Assembly: GCF_040054535.1 (NCBI RefSeq)
Contig: NC_090791.1
Span: forward strand, 15,002,327-15,066,326
DNA length: 64,000 nucleotides
Source: Antennarius striatus
Taxonomy: Eukaryota; Chordata; Actinopteri; Lophiiformes; Antennariidae
Reading direction: 5' to 3'
In this document: piece by piece, positions 24,549-40,000 of the stretch
Numbering within the stretch: the stretch's first letter is position 1
How the letters are laid out: each line of letters begins with the position of its first letter
The notes under the pieces: model-generated
Database searches by the model: none
What the model was told of the DNA's origin: nothing
Seen by the model: only the letters and a program-made list of their open reading frames with translations
Translations under genes and position numbers: made by a program

Positions 24549-27500
24549 CAAGCAATTACATATACAGATACGTAGTGATAGTCTGGTGTTAAAGGAGAGG
24601 ATGCAAAACAATAAGATACAGATGAAAGATATTTCACACCGACTGTTCTTTCACGCTGCATTTTGATAATATATCAAGTTTTGTTCCAGAACAGACAAAA
24701 CCATTTACAGAATAAACAAATCATGCACAACCTTGGTGCTTGTTGTGTCCTTTTTGGTGTAAAATAATAAAAAAGAGTTGAATTAAGTAGGTCTTAAGTC
24801 TTTGGCAGTGACTTTCGACTTTTAGCAATATATTTTTACCTTGGTGTTCCTAATTTAATGTATTTTTAAAGTACTTGTTTTTGTTTTTTCATTGGTGTAG
24901 GCATTTTAAATTCTACTGAAGCTACCCACTTTTTGCACTCATGACTCCTTTAAAGACCTGTGGGTGTATGTGCAATATATCCACACAGGCAAGCGTGGAC
25001 AGAACTAATGGTAAGAAGTTATGAGCATCCCTGATGATAGAATAATGCAATTATCCTAATGTTATTATGTGTAAGAGTTTGATCATTTGTCCCTTGAGCA
25101 GCCTCACAGTGTTTTGTTTATTCATGCTCTCCAAAACGCAAAAACACATTTACATTTTTACTATATACTTATAATCAAATGAAGGAATAATCAAGTTCAA
25201 ATGCATTTCATACAATATGAAGTACATCAGTCTATGATTATTAACTTAGTGATGTTGAATGGGTCTGGTGGGGCTCCCTTTACAACAAATGGGCTCTTAC
25301 AGGCTTGTTGCTGATAGTAGCGAACGCTTAAATCTGCATTAGCCACAGACTTCAGCACTTTGTAGCGTGCAACCACTGAGCTGTTAGTGGTTCAGTCTGG
25401 CTTTACATACATTACTTATTCACAAAGATATCCAGTAATATGACCATGTTAATATAATAATTACATTAATGTTTTGTGGTAATATACAACAAACAGTATC
25501 TTACAACAACCCAAGCTTTCTTTAAAGGCTCTCTTGATAATCTCTCATTTCAGTATTCATTTGATTTAGTAACAACATAATATATAGTGTCCTCATTATT
25601 AACTAACAAAACTCTAAAACTACCATCCTTCACCGCTGTACCTTAAACTGACTTTTTAAAACATTTTAATCTTGCTAATAGCCCCAAAGACTATAGTAAA
25701 TAGTATTTTATGAAATATTTTCAAAGATGTAATGTGACACAGTAAAATGAAATGCACATACTTTTCAGTGCAGCTGTAGGATGTGACAGATTTAATAGGG
25801 GGATTATAATGTCCAAAATGTGACCATTAACATGATTACTGATATATTCAAACATAATGCATTAGTCCAAACTGGTGTAAAATCCGCAAGGTGAACTGAG
25901 GTATACTAATATTCCCAGACCTTTATGAATAACATACATCAAGAGAGATGAAAGGTAGAGAATTTATGTGGAACAGTTCGGGTCCAGAATGCTAAATTTA
26001 AATTTCTGTGTTCCATGCTGTGATAAGAGAGTTGAGAACATATAAATGATGAAACAAATTCATTTGATGCAACATTAACATTTATTTTTTTGTGTGAATG
26101 ATTAATAAATCATCTATAGTTTTTAAAATATCTTATCACAACATGTATTGAGAAAGTATTATTACTCAATTTTTTATGAATGGCATCAATTCTTTGAGAG
26201 AATTTTATATAAGGCGCTCCAGGTATCAGCTTCCTGCAGTACATGCATATCCTGTATAAAAGGTGTTTGGTCTGAGCCTCAGGCAAAGAGAAGTAATCTG
26301 CGTTGACCCAAACTTTTCTGAGGATGAACTTTCTCAGTTTTCAGTGTTTTCACATATCAGTTTTCTACATGTGTTGAAAAGTATAATTTCAGTGGTTCAC
26401 ACAGCTTCATTATGATATTTAATGATCCTCAGTGATTCAAGTTTACCAAGGCCAAGAACATGTTGCAACGTTGTGCTGTCACTCTGTCCTCGTATTCACT
26501 GCAGTCTGTCAGTGGGAGCACGGATCCACATTGTCACAGAATACTGCAGGAGCCCACTCTTTCTAGCAGTTTGCACCTCATTTGCAGACGATGCAGATAA
26601 TATTACATGTTTTTGTGAGTGACAAATGACAGCCTCTCCTTGGCCACCCTTATAATGATATTGCAGGGCAGGATAATATCTGAATCATTTCTCCAATTTG
26701 TGTTCTGACTGAAATGATTATTCAGACCAGATTGCATTGGAAGATGATTCAAAATTCATCCACATCCAATTCTCAGAGGGTGGCAGTGGGCCATAGAGAA
26801 AATTAGATGAGTACAGTTCAATCTCTCTGTGGGGAATAAAAAAGGGCATCCATCACTCTGCAAAACTGTATGGTGGCTATGAAGTGACATTCTTTGTTGT
26901 TTAATGGTTTTTTTGCTAGGGCACCAGGTTATTTTTGGAGTTGGACTGTTATTTTTGACCTCTTAATTGAGTCAGTCAAAAATGAGACAAATTAAATGAA
27001 AAATAAATAAAGGTTAAACAATAACTTGAATGAAACATACTCCAAAGAAACATGACTGTACTGTGTCTGTAAAATTGGGAAAAGGTTCAATATTAGATGT
27101 ATGATGATCTGTTCAATCATGTCTTACTCCTTGTCCAAGTGAAAGTATATACACAGTACAGTATAGAGTATTTGTCCGGCCAGACCCTAAGGTAGGTGTA
27201 ATTATTCTAGTGTGGATAAAAGCTTCTGTAAGGTTGAACTTTCCACCTACAACAGTCTTATGACTCAGCAAGTAGAGGTGTTTCAGTAGATTTGTGCACA
27301 AATCATTGGTCCCATCTTTGGCTGCTTGTGAAAGTGTCTGTGTGCAAGAGACTGGACTAATAATATGACTTACACGGCAGCCTATCGAGATGTGAAAATG
27401 CCGTGTATGTAAAAGTGCTTGGAATAGCAAGTAAACTACAAAAAGGACCATATAAATGTAAGTCCATGTACAGAAATTATGTACATATGTAAACACATAC

Positions 27501-27912
27501 CTCAAGAGACAAGGTTGATCCATACATGTTAGTGCCATAATCTGGATTATTCAAACTATACTTGATGACCCATGCTGCGAAGGAAAAGGAAAACATGTTA
27601 ACGTTTAATGTTGTAATAACCATGGATAAATGCATTCATTTACAAAAGATTTGTTCTATTCTGCCCTACCTAGTTGTAAAGAGCCAATTTTTGCTGCTAG
27701 TTACATGTGACCTGTGATAAATGAGAATCTAAAACAAGGAAATGTATGTGGACAGCATAGCGTGAAGGAAAACTTGATAATGACTCATCTACAAAGGAAT
27801 CAGTAAAGAAAGAGAGAGAAGTAGTAGGCAGATGAAAAAGACAGTTATGAAAGAAACAATGTTTCTTTCAACACCAGGAATCATAGCTTTCCTAATCAAT
27901 TTTAGCAACTAA

Positions 27913-27915
<3 letters not shown>

Positions 27916-27999
<84 letters not shown>
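27916..27999. repeat. (AT)42 microsatellite
   Basis: Eighty-four bases of pure alternating AT. Confidence 0.95.
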
Positions 28000-28003
<4 letters not shown>

Positions 28004-30132
28004 CCACATCTGTCTCACTGACATGCAGGTTTGCGTATTTAGAGAAATACTACTTTTAGGAATGATACATTTTGCACTGTAAGGTTTTTATAAGGCCAGC
28101 GTCTTCACTGTAATTAGCTGTTGGGTAAATGAACATCAGGACTGCTGTGTTTATTTTTTAAAAGAGAAATGTGCACAACAACAAACACACCAGGTGCAAA
28201 AAACAGACAAATAATCACATTTGTTCTGTGGCTGTGGCAATTTAACAGATGCTGGTATTCATTCTGTCTCTTCAGTTATGTCCAAGAATTTCCAGCCCAT
28301 CTGACCCAACCATGATCCACCCTGACAGGCGTTTGTCAGATCGGGGGAATTCTGTCTCACCTCACACCTTATCATCAAATATGTAGGAATGCAAATAACG
28401 ATGTCTAGTGATGACTGATAAGTGTGTAGCTCACAGCTACTTTTCATCTATTCAAAAGATTGCTGCACAAATTTTGAGTAATTCAAGTAAAATCTCCACT
28501 GGATGAGGTCTTACAGAGAGTACTGACACTGTAACTCAGAACAGAATTGACAGCCAGAGGCTCCAGGGCCTGGTAGTAGATAGGCTTGTACAGTCTGACC
28601 CTGGCATCATGTACTGAGTCTGAAAAGCCCATAAATGTAACTAGAAATCTGTGTTTGCATCACAGATGGCTTGCATTTGCATTCATAGAACAATTGTGCA
28701 GGAATTTCATTTCTATATTAATTTTATCCACTCAAGTGAAAATAAGTTCTCTGATGCATCTCTGGCGAAGAATATCATCCTTGTACTTTGAATTAAATCT
28801 TATTTTTTATCACATTCCATTCAAAATATAACATAAAACATAGTTTAGTTGGCAATGACCAGCAATCATACAGGAATATTAAAGTGTAAATCTAAATAAG
28901 TAAAACTACAAAAATAAAACTGTCTAAATAAAATGCTGAATCAAAAAAAATGATATACTTGTCTTTACTTGTGTAAAACACACCCTTCTGCTGGTGGGTG
29001 TTTCTGCTTCCAGAAAATGCTGATACAAATCTGTGGCAGGTTCATCCCAAAAGATTCCATTACATCCCCTACCTAAAAGATATAGGGTTGGTAAAACACT
29101 GTAGAGGCCTTTTTTCTTTAGTTTCTAGAAAATCTCTTACACACATCGCACAGTATGGAGCAATAACCTCCCGAGTCAAAGAAAAGAGCAGACTGTCAGT
29201 CAGCAGCCTCAGTAACGTGAGCACACACCAACAGCACTGAAAATATCTCACCAGGTAGCCTTTTCAGAAGGAAGTTCCTTTGTGGCAGTGCTTTGCTGGT
29301 ATTTAAATGATTTTACCCTCTTAAGTTTTTTGTTTTTTTTAATTCTTGCATTTATTAACCTTTAAAAAAGATTGGGAGGTTGTTGCATGTAGTGAACTTG
29401 CAACTCAAACATGTCTCCCAGCAGGAGATGTCTGGTAGTCAGGTGGTGTATTTCAGAGGAGACACTCTATTGGGTTGGATTTTATCAGTTTAATCCTTTC
29501 AAAGTCGAGTAATGAAGGGTGCCTCAGCCGGCTGGCGTGACTACCAACAGCTACACTCCATAGATCCACTGCAGCCCAGAAACATATACAGTATATCTAC
29601 ATGACATCATTGATATAAATGTCACCGTCCCTCAATAAACTATACACTCAATTTATATGCTTGTTCATTTTCAATGGATAATATATCCTGTGCAGCTTGT
29701 TGTGTGACATTTTAAAGGTTTTAAGCTAAATGAATACTCACCAAGCAGAAAATGATTGTGGAACAAGTTTTCTCTTGCGTCATTAGTGTTATGCAGAGTT
29801 CATCTGTTTTTCTTCTGGATTCTGGAGTTATTATCAGTAGCTCATTCCACTGGGCCTTGGCTTTGAGGACGATGCGCGGTTCACGAGAATTCTTGTGAAA
29901 ATAATTTCCCTACGGCGACTAATAAGTTTTACTGTAATTCTTTTTTTTTTTTGCAGAATTTGGTTCCTTCTGTCCAGAACCAAATATCTTTTCCTCTTTT
30001 AGCCCATTTATTCTGTTCCCTCACATAGCTTAGGGATCTTTCACATCTGACTTTATGTTCCACTCAAGAATGAGTGAATTATTTTTGTACTTTTTTTTTT
30101 TTTAAATTAAAAATACTGTGGTAGGTTATACA

Positions 30133-30160
30133 AAAAAGTCGAGTCAAGCTCGGACTTTTT
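30133..30160. repeat. Bulged hairpin
   Basis: AAAAAGTC-GAG and CTCGGACTTTTT pair over 11 bp with a single-base bulge around loop TCAAG. The T-rich 3' arm resembles a Pol III stop, but no gene is evident upstream. Confidence 0.6.
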
Positions 30161-30977
30161 AACAAGTGCTATTAAACATAATTTGCTGTTTTAATTTGTT
30201 TTTGCTTTTACATTCACAAAAATAAACAAAAGACAAGAAAGAAATGCGAATCAGAAACACACAGAGATTTCACCAGAATACAACACATCTTCTTACTCTT
30301 CTGTCTGTCCACATTGAGCCTATGTTGCAGACTTGTTGATGTTGCTTTTAAAGGAAATGTAAAAAGTATTAAATTGAATGTTAATATTTCATATTAAGCT
30401 AATTAAGAAAGCAGATAATCTTGATAATTTCCTATTAGTCCAGTGTTGGTCCTAATAAAAGAAAGGTTTTAGAAAATGTGTGGTAGAGAATGTACCATTA
30501 ATGTGTGATCATTTCAGCACCATTTAATAATGACTAAAATGAAACGCTGTCCTAAAGATTCCGTTTTGGGCTTGGGAATTTAGAGATGCATGTATTAACA
30601 TAAAACACGGCTTGATCAGCGCCCTGGAGCAGCCCTCTGGCTTTGTTACAGTACATGTAAACCAGCAACATGTTCAAAATGCTTAAATCAGCATCTTGAA
30701 GAGTTTTATTTAATCCTGCTGAATTTGCTGAGTTTGTGGATCCACCTTAATTTCCAGCCTAATAACAGGAGGCAAATTGTTGTTCCACTCCACACCTGAT
30801 AAGAATAAACGTCAACAGTGAAAATTATTTTTACATCTAGAATCTCTACGGAGACCCTGGTGGCCTGAATCTTTGCCCTCAAGATTTTTTTTCAACGTAA
30901 ACAAAGATGAAATGATACAATAGAAAAAGAAATATAAAGCTATAGTTTTATGAATAGTAAGCAGGTGTCTGATGTTT

Positions 30978-31286
30978 AGGGCGGCACGGTTGATTCTAGG
31001 TTCGAGTCCCGTTCTGTGCGGAGTTTGCATGTTCTCACCGTGTCTGCGTGGGTTCTCTCCGGGTTCTCCGGCTTCCTCCCACCTCCAAAAACATGCGCTT
31101 CAGGTTAATCAGCCGGTTCCAAATTGATCATAGGAGTGAGTGTGAGTGTGTGTGTTTGTCTACATCTCTGTGTGGCTCCGCGGTTCACTGGCGCCGCGCC
31201 CGGAGTGTCCCCCGCCTCATGCCCTAAGCCAGCTGGGATTGGCTCCAGGTCCCTGTGACCCACTGCAGAGGACAAAGCGGTAGCAG
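30978..31286 (+). mobile_element. tRNA-derived SINE-like repeat
   Basis: It begins GGGCGGCACGGTTG and carries a perfect Pol III B-box (GGTTCGAGTCC, 30999-31009). The family's typical body follows (GTTTGCATGTTCTC, CGTGGGTTCTCTCCGG, CTTCCTCCCAC, AAAACATGC), ending in GCAGATGAATGAATG and a tetranucleotide tail. The region between GGCACGGT and the B-box is shorter than in the common teleost family, so the A-box appears deleted. Calling it a SINE is inference from the B-box and tail. Confidence 0.7.
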
Positions 31287-31420
31287 ATGAATGAATGAAT
31301 GAATGAATGAATGGATGGATGAATGGATGAATGGATGAATGAATGAATGAATGAATGAATGAATGAATGAATGAATGAATGAATGAATGAATGAATGAAT
31401 GAATGAATGAATGAATGAAT
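31287..31420. repeat. (GAAT)n tetranucleotide microsatellite
   Basis: About 33 units with four GGAT variants, growing directly out of the 3' tail of the adjoining SINE-like repeat. Confidence 0.95.
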
Positions 31421-32021
31421 ATCTGGTGTTTTTAATATTTGGAGTTATATTTCTCTGGCGCGCTCATTGGGGGCCTGTGTATGACACACTTTTGTCCACT
31501 AGGTCATGTCATTTCATAGCAACAAAACACTGCATTGTTTTTGCAAAAACGTTGATTGAATTTTGGACCAATTTAAGTCATACTCTGACTCTGAAAGCAC
31601 GTTTTAATATTTCTTTATTGGGTGATGGGCATAAAAACAAATGTCAAGTAGGAAAACAGCTTCATTCACCTTTTAAATTATCCGAGACTGAGCCACAAAA
31701 GGTTTATAAATTCAACTCTTAGTATCTGCAGAAAACAACACTTTAAATTATGTGTATTTGACTTAAAATTCTTAATCTAATAATCAGAATTCACATCATT
31801 TTCTCTACATTCACAAATGGCCATGCCAGTGCGAAATGAAATGTTTATGTGTCATATTTATACAGTGTGTATATATATACACTATATGTTACTGTATATA
31901 CTATATAAATACTGTCTGTATATACAGTATAAATACTGTATACATACTGTATACTTATATACTTACATATACACATACTGTATCTAGAGTGTATGTACAT
32001 ATGTAGATAGTTGTGTTTATA

Positions 32022-32372
32022 CAGTGCGCCCTCGTTCCTTGCAGTTAATGCGTTCCAGGTACCACACGCGATTAACGAATTCCGCAATATAGCGACAAAC
32101 TATTTTTCTTTTTTACGATAATTTAAACATTTATGAACCCTCCCCATACTGATACTAAACTACATTCTATCTGTACTACCTCTTCCCACACTCTCATTGA
32201 CTGTTTAGAACACTTTTGTATCTCAAGTAAGTCTGAGACTGATGGAAGGGAGCGCGTTTCCGGATGCCATCAGCCAATAGAATCCACATACGGTATCATG
32301 TGACTGGCTACCAAAAATCCACGGTGACGTGAAGTCGCGAGCGTTGATGCGCGAATGCGCGAGGGTGCCCTG
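32022..32372. mobile_element. TA-flanked MITE
   Basis: Left terminus CAGTGCGCCCTCG and right terminus CGAGGGTGCCCTG are near-perfect inverted repeats, both flanked by TA. The interior keeps the family's 'TTAATGCGTTCCAGG...CGCGATTAACG' and 'GTGACGTGAAGTCGCGAGC' segments. At 351 bp with no transposase it is non-autonomous. TA duplication points to a pogo/Tc1-mariner origin. Confidence 0.75.
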
Positions 32373-32393
32373 TATAGTTATATAGCTGTTTTA

Positions 32394-34369
<1,976 letters not shown>

Positions 34370-34960
34370 TCTTTATTGCTCATATTTCACCAACTCCTCT
34401 GCACTCCTGATCACCGTTGTTTTCATCTGGTCCGGAGAAAGCCCTTTTGTTTTGATGAAGATCTTGCAGTTGTTTGTCCAGGTGTTGTCGATCAGCCTAT
34501 TCTTCTTCAGTTGTCGAGCTTTTTTAGCGATATCAGCATTCTTTTTAGTGAGATTCTCATTTTTTCCTTTCAGTTTGAAGCATTGTTTCGGAAGAGAAAT
34601 TTTGTGTTTACGATTGTTGAATTTGATCCTCACTGCAGGTGGTCTCCCACCTCCAGATGGTAATGGGTAACATGTCAATCTGGTCTGGATCTATAGTTAT
34701 CTCCAGATCCCTCAGTTGAGAACTCACTTGTTACTCCAGAGATTCGATGTCAGCGCTGTCCACAGCATTTCTGTAATTCCTCGGCTTAATTTTGCTCCCA
34801 GTGATGATCACATCATTTATACAAATGCTTTGTTCCAAATCATCAGTTCTTTGTTGTCCCTGTTCTTTTTTTTCTTCCTAGGCGTCTAGCATCGGTTTTA
34901 GCTTTTCTTCAAACTTATTATCAAAGTCATGTGGTTGTTGTGGTTAACACATGGTATGGT
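34370..34960 (-). mobile_element. Degenerate LINE ORF1 (FP-C-like domain)
   Basis: On the minus strand, broken frames read LEQSICINDVIITGSKIKP and DIESLE, stop, then in another frame CYPLPSGGGRPPAVRIKFNN, KHKISLPKQ, LKGKNENLTKKNADIAKKAR, NTWTNNCKIFIK and IRSAEELVKYEQ. This is the conserved order of a fish non-LTR retrotransposon ORF1 family related to the FP-protein C-terminal domain. Family members bind nucleic acid during retrotransposition. A frameshift near 34670 and stops near 34735 and 34880 mark it as a fossil. No linked ORF2 was found. Confidence 0.65.
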
Positions 34961-36850
34961 TAGGGTGTACATCAGCAACTGCTGCTGATGCAAGGGAAGG
35001 TGACTGTAAGACTGATGTCATCGTTCCTTTCGATGAGACATTTCAAATGACTATATTAGAGCTGTTACTGTAATAGTAGTTTGACTGTTCCTTCTTCATC
35101 CTGACCTTTCTGTACAGAGTTAATCAGGAAGTTGTTGAGACAGAGGTCCAGACTTCTCATTGTTTGAGATTTCAAGACAGAACCAAAAGAACAAACAAAC
35201 ATGGATTTAAAACTCTGTGTTTGTGTATGGGCAGGAAGATGATTGTGAGCTAGTGGGCAAAGTCCTGGATGCTTGCTGTGATCATGTTGGCTACAAACGA
35301 TACTTGGAAAAGAGGCCAGAATTCTTTAAATTCAGGCTATGTAGAAACGTGATATTATTAGGCTCATCATAACTCAACACAGCCACGTAGAAAACACTTC
35401 AGGAAATTTGTGTGTGGGCTTCAGTACTTTCTCAGTGTAAATCACCTATCACCTTGTTAAATTTAAGACTATATGGTAAACATGTTTTTTAGGTGATTTA
35501 TTATGCTGATTAAGAACCAGCGTTGTGCAACATGTGCTGTGGAATAAAGATGTCAAAACAAAACAGGATGCTGAAAATTAGTACAAAGTGTTCTTTAACA
35601 TACCAGAGCAGCGCGTCAGCACAAGTTCACGTTTTCGCTGTCTGTAAGACCCTTATCTCTATGCAGGTGGCGTCTTCCTGATTCACACTTACAGCCTGCA
35701 TCTTGTTGTTCACATCCGCCATCGTAAGGTTAATATATTATTTGTATGGAATCTTAACCAGAAAACATTTAAAAACTTTGGCACTAATGAAAGACACTAC
35801 ACCTAGTTATGGAGAAAATGGTAATATATCGGTCTGTACATGCTTTCTCTACAACAGTCCCTGAAGATCTCTTGTCTGTCATTATTATGTTCTGAGAAAT
35901 ATGCAGTTCAAAACTCACTTCATTGTTAAGAAGTGTTAAATGTGCAGTAGCCAATCTCCTTTTCAGTGAGTTTTTAGACCTTCAAGTGGCCTAACAATAG
36001 TGCTGCAAAAATAATACTTGATGAAAATGAAACAATTTGTCTGATTCCTTTAAGTTCCTTTTAGAAATGCTTGCAGCTTATTGGAATTTCCACAAATTTT
36101 TAAAGCTCAACCCACACAAGTCTCCATGTGCAATATTGTGTACCGTGTGTTGGCATCCTGTTATTCAGGTTGAGTGAACATTAAAAGTGTGTTATATACA
36201 TTTGATGCTACAGGGTTGTTCGGTCCTGTTTTATTGTTTTACACTCAACATTAATCCATGATAAAACAAATTTTCTTTTTCTGCCCTTTCATTGAAAACT
36301 AGTCCACCTTTAGGGGATATTACACGCTTTTCTATTAATTTCTTTCCAAATGAAGCTCAACAATGTTACCATTGTTGCATTGTCTCAGACGGACACACTC
36401 AGACTCAAAGCTATATATCTGTCATTGTCATAGTTCTCTCAGCGCTAAAAATCCGCCTGTGGGGTTAAATCTACCAGCAGCAAAACAATGACCTGTCGCA
36501 CAGCCAAACGACTGTGCCCTGGCCAGCAATAAAGTTCATTCAACAAAATTAGCAAAAACAGAGAGAGAGATAAAAACTACCTGTAAAAACATACTATTTA
36601 GTAACACATGTCGTCATGGAAACAGAGTCACATGCGCTGGCCCAGCCATTTCCTCTCACTGTGACCCTGCCCTGGTGAGAGCATAAGTTCCTGCGAATCC
36701 TCTACGAAACCTCAGCATAAGAGGCGTGATTGAGAGAGAGACCCCTCCCCAGAAAATCAAGTCATCTCAGCATGTCACCTCAGTGGTGAGATGATGAAGA
36801 CTGGGAGAGGAGAATGAGAAAGCAAGAAAGAAAGAAAAGAGAGGCCATCG
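34961..36850. other. Non-coding stretch upstream of adgre5
   Basis: No supportable exon; unique AT-rich DNA. The last 250 bases (36600-36850) include short purine-rich ETS-like cores (TTTCCTC near 36650) and probably belong to the promoter of the downstream receptor gene. Confidence 0.5.
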
Positions 36851-37057
36851 TTAGATTCCCCCTTTTATATATAAGCATGTTTATACTGTAGCTACGAGAA
36901 GAGAAGAGAAGAGAAGAGAAGAGAAGAGAAGAGAAGAGAAGAGAAGAGAAGAGAAGAGAAGAGAAGAGAAGAGAAGAGAAGAGAAGAGAAGAGAAGAGAA
37001 GAGAAGAGAATAAAGAGAACAGAACAAAACAGAACTCTGGACTTCTTCATCTTCACC
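36600..37057 (+). promoter_or_regulatory. Putative adgre5 core promoter and 5' UTR
   Basis: A TATA-like element (TATATATAAG, about 36866-36875) lies 190 bp upstream of the start codon. The expected transcription start, 25-30 bp downstream, falls at the beginning of the GAGAA tract, so nearly the whole 5' UTR would be polypurine. A strong start context (CACCATGATGG) follows. The TSS is inferred. Confidence 0.45.
36896..37010. repeat. (GAGAA)23 pentanucleotide repeat
   Basis: Exactly 23 consecutive perfect GAGAA units, 115 bp, with purines only on the plus strand. It ends 47 bp before the adgre5 start codon. Confidence 0.95.
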
Positions 37058-40000
37058 ATGATGGGCAGGTGGAACCTTCATATACTGGGTGAGTCAAAGT
37101 ACTTCATACATTGTAATTCTTAAACAAAATTAGATTTCTACAAAAATCAAGAGTTACGTTTTTTTTCTAATTTTCATGGTTAATTACTTTGTTAAACAGC
37201 GTTCTGTTAACATCCGGCAGCAATTTTATCCTGAGTCTTGCTGTCAAAATTCCAATCTTACACTGTTTCATTTCTTACTGCCAACCCCTCGGCAGCAGTG
37301 AGGGTGGGAAAGTACACAAATAAATTCATATAAAGGAAGAAGAATGATGCCCAACACAGCAGTTTTTCTTCAAACAACCCTCTGGTCAGCCCCCAAAGCA
37401 CAAAGGACCTCTGTTCTTCTGCTTTTACAGTGATAGGCCTATTTACACACTACGGGCTCAGTACCCACGATGCCTGTCATCTGATAATGACTGTATCTGA
37501 ACCTCCAAAGAAGAGACTGTTGCCGTTAGTAACAACACCTGGAAACATTTTGTAATGTCATGACCACAATCTCCGCTGGCCACTTTTTATCTTAAGTCAT
37601 GTTGTTAGCCTAATTTTACTCTACCTTATTTTAGTCATGTTATTAATGAAACCAGCTGTACTCCCAAATTGCCAATAACATCCTGAACTTACTTATCCTT
37701 AAAATGAACCTATATTTAGGATGCTGTTTTTACTCGGAGCTATTTCCTTCCAAGGGAGGGGGGAAAAAACGGTGAAACTGTCGACTTAGAGGTTTTCAAG
37801 CACAAAACTTTCTTTGCAATGTCTGAGTGTTGCGGCATATGCTTGAGCAGCAGAATACACGAAATGATGTTTCAGTATTGTTGGGAACAGAAATAATTTA
37901 CTGGGAATGGTTGAGCTGAAAATGATGGGATGAGGCTTGTGTTTCAAGCGATGTTTAGGGGTCAGGAAGAGGTGCCGGGGGGGAGATGAAATGAGGATAC
38001 AGCTTCTTCACCCTTCTTTGGTTCCTATGATACAGAGAATGAAGAATTACTTAGACTTACTTTGGAATCATAGCACATTCTTTAAAGGTGGGGCTGTCTT
38101 ACCTTCATATCTGAATAGATAGATGCCATTAGTGATAAGTGGGAGTATATATCTCTGAATCAGCACACTTTAATTAACAGAGCTGCGTCTCTTTACAGTG
38201 AACTGACAGTGTATAAAAAATAAAGTTTACCAACTCAAAACATGCTTCTTCTTTCCATTAACTTTGCATTATAGTCAGCTGGAGTCGTTCATACGTCCAC
38301 ATAGCACTGACTCTTCACTCTTTCCCCCTGAGGATGTCGTGCTATTTTGTGCTGGGCCATGCCAGCTGACATTTCCTCACACATAGGAAGCTCCTCCATA
38401 CACAATGAATTCATTTTTAATTATGGTACAGATGCTGCTGCAGCAATCTGAGGAAACTGGTTTGGACAATGAGAGAATGAACCTTGTCTTTACGTCTTTG
38501 TCTTGTTCGAGGGATTCGCATTGATTCTTTCATCGACATGGAGTTACAGAAAGGCAACTGCGATGAATGAAGCATAGACAAAACAGAGGTAATGTTCAGA
38601 GGAGGATTAAACCAACAGTTGTTTGGTTGTTTTTCAGCTATGTACTTCTTCTCCGTTGTGGTCCTGTCAAAGCCCAGCTGCCCCAGAGGATTTAGTAGTG
38701 TGAATCTACAATGTATTGGTATGAAAATCAAACATGTATTTCATTACGGTAAATAAATATATACATGTATACATACATGCAGGGTATATGATGGTGTTAT
38801 CTCTCATTCAACTTTAATGAAGATGAAAATGAATGTGACTTTGAAGAGGATTATTCGGATGATGTTGGGCCCTGTGGAGAGAACACTGCTTGCTTTAACA
38901 CATACGGCAGTTTCTACTGCCAATGCGTAGACGGCTTCAGGTCATCCACAAAGACTGTAAATTTTTCTGCTGAAACATCTGCAACATGCAAAGGTCAGTC
39001 CCGCTGTATTTCAAATCTATGCAGGCAGACGCTCTGATTACCACTTTACTGACTTTTACACTTGTAGTCAAAAGTTTAAAGTCATATCTTTATTTTTTGC
39101 TTACAGATATCAATGAGTGCTTGGAGAACACAGCTTTGTGTGGACCTCATGCATTGTGTTTTAACACAATTCCACACTATGACTGCAGTTGTGATGATGG
39201 ATTCATTTCCTCAAATGGAGTGGAAATTTTTCGCCACACTGGCAATGTCGCATGTATAGGTAATAACAGTACACTCGACACAAGAAACACTGAAATACTG
39301 TGTGACATTATACACAGCATGTGCATCCATATCTGTACATCTTTCTCACCATGTTGCAGCAACATGATTGCAGTGTAATCTTAACATGGTGTGATGTTTT
39401 CATTATTCTTAAATACATTCTGTCGTGTCTTGCAGACATCGATGAGTGTGAAGAGACGAGCGTTTGTGGTCAGAATGCAGAATGCATCAACACACCAGGC
39501 AGTTACGTCTGCGTCTGTAATGCTGGGTTTGGACTGAAATCTGGCCATGCTAACTTCTCTGGGAGTCAGGAGCAATGTGAAGGTTAGAGAAATGACTGAA
39601 AAATAATTGGTATTTTATAATTAAATATTTTGTTTCATTTTTATTCTCCAAAGGCAGTCATCACAAATTCTAAAAATGAAACTAAAAAAAAGACTGGAAA
39701 AACTATTTCACAACTTTTTCGGAAGATTGACGATAAATGTGTGCGCTGTGTTTCAGTTTGGTCAGATCTGTTTTATATGATTGTGTATTATCTTTAAAAC
39801 CACTGTGATGTGAGCCTTCTGATGAAGCGGGATATCTACAGTATCTATCGTTCCATTGACACTGAAAGCTATTAAACTATTTTCCTCTACCTGATCGCTT
39901 TCCTCTCCAGACATATGTGTCATTGATAAGACAATCTGTGGAAATGGAACCTGCCGCCATGGAGCCAGTGGCCATTACTGTGCATGCCATGCAGGATTCA

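Noticed and set aside
27113-27538. 141-codon minus-strand open frame
   Set aside because: It is single, isolated and matches nothing I recognise; such lengths are expected by chance in 64 kb.
34376-34670. Plus-strand open frames of 72-95 codons
   Set aside because: Antisense shadows of the LINE ORF1 fossil on the minus strand.
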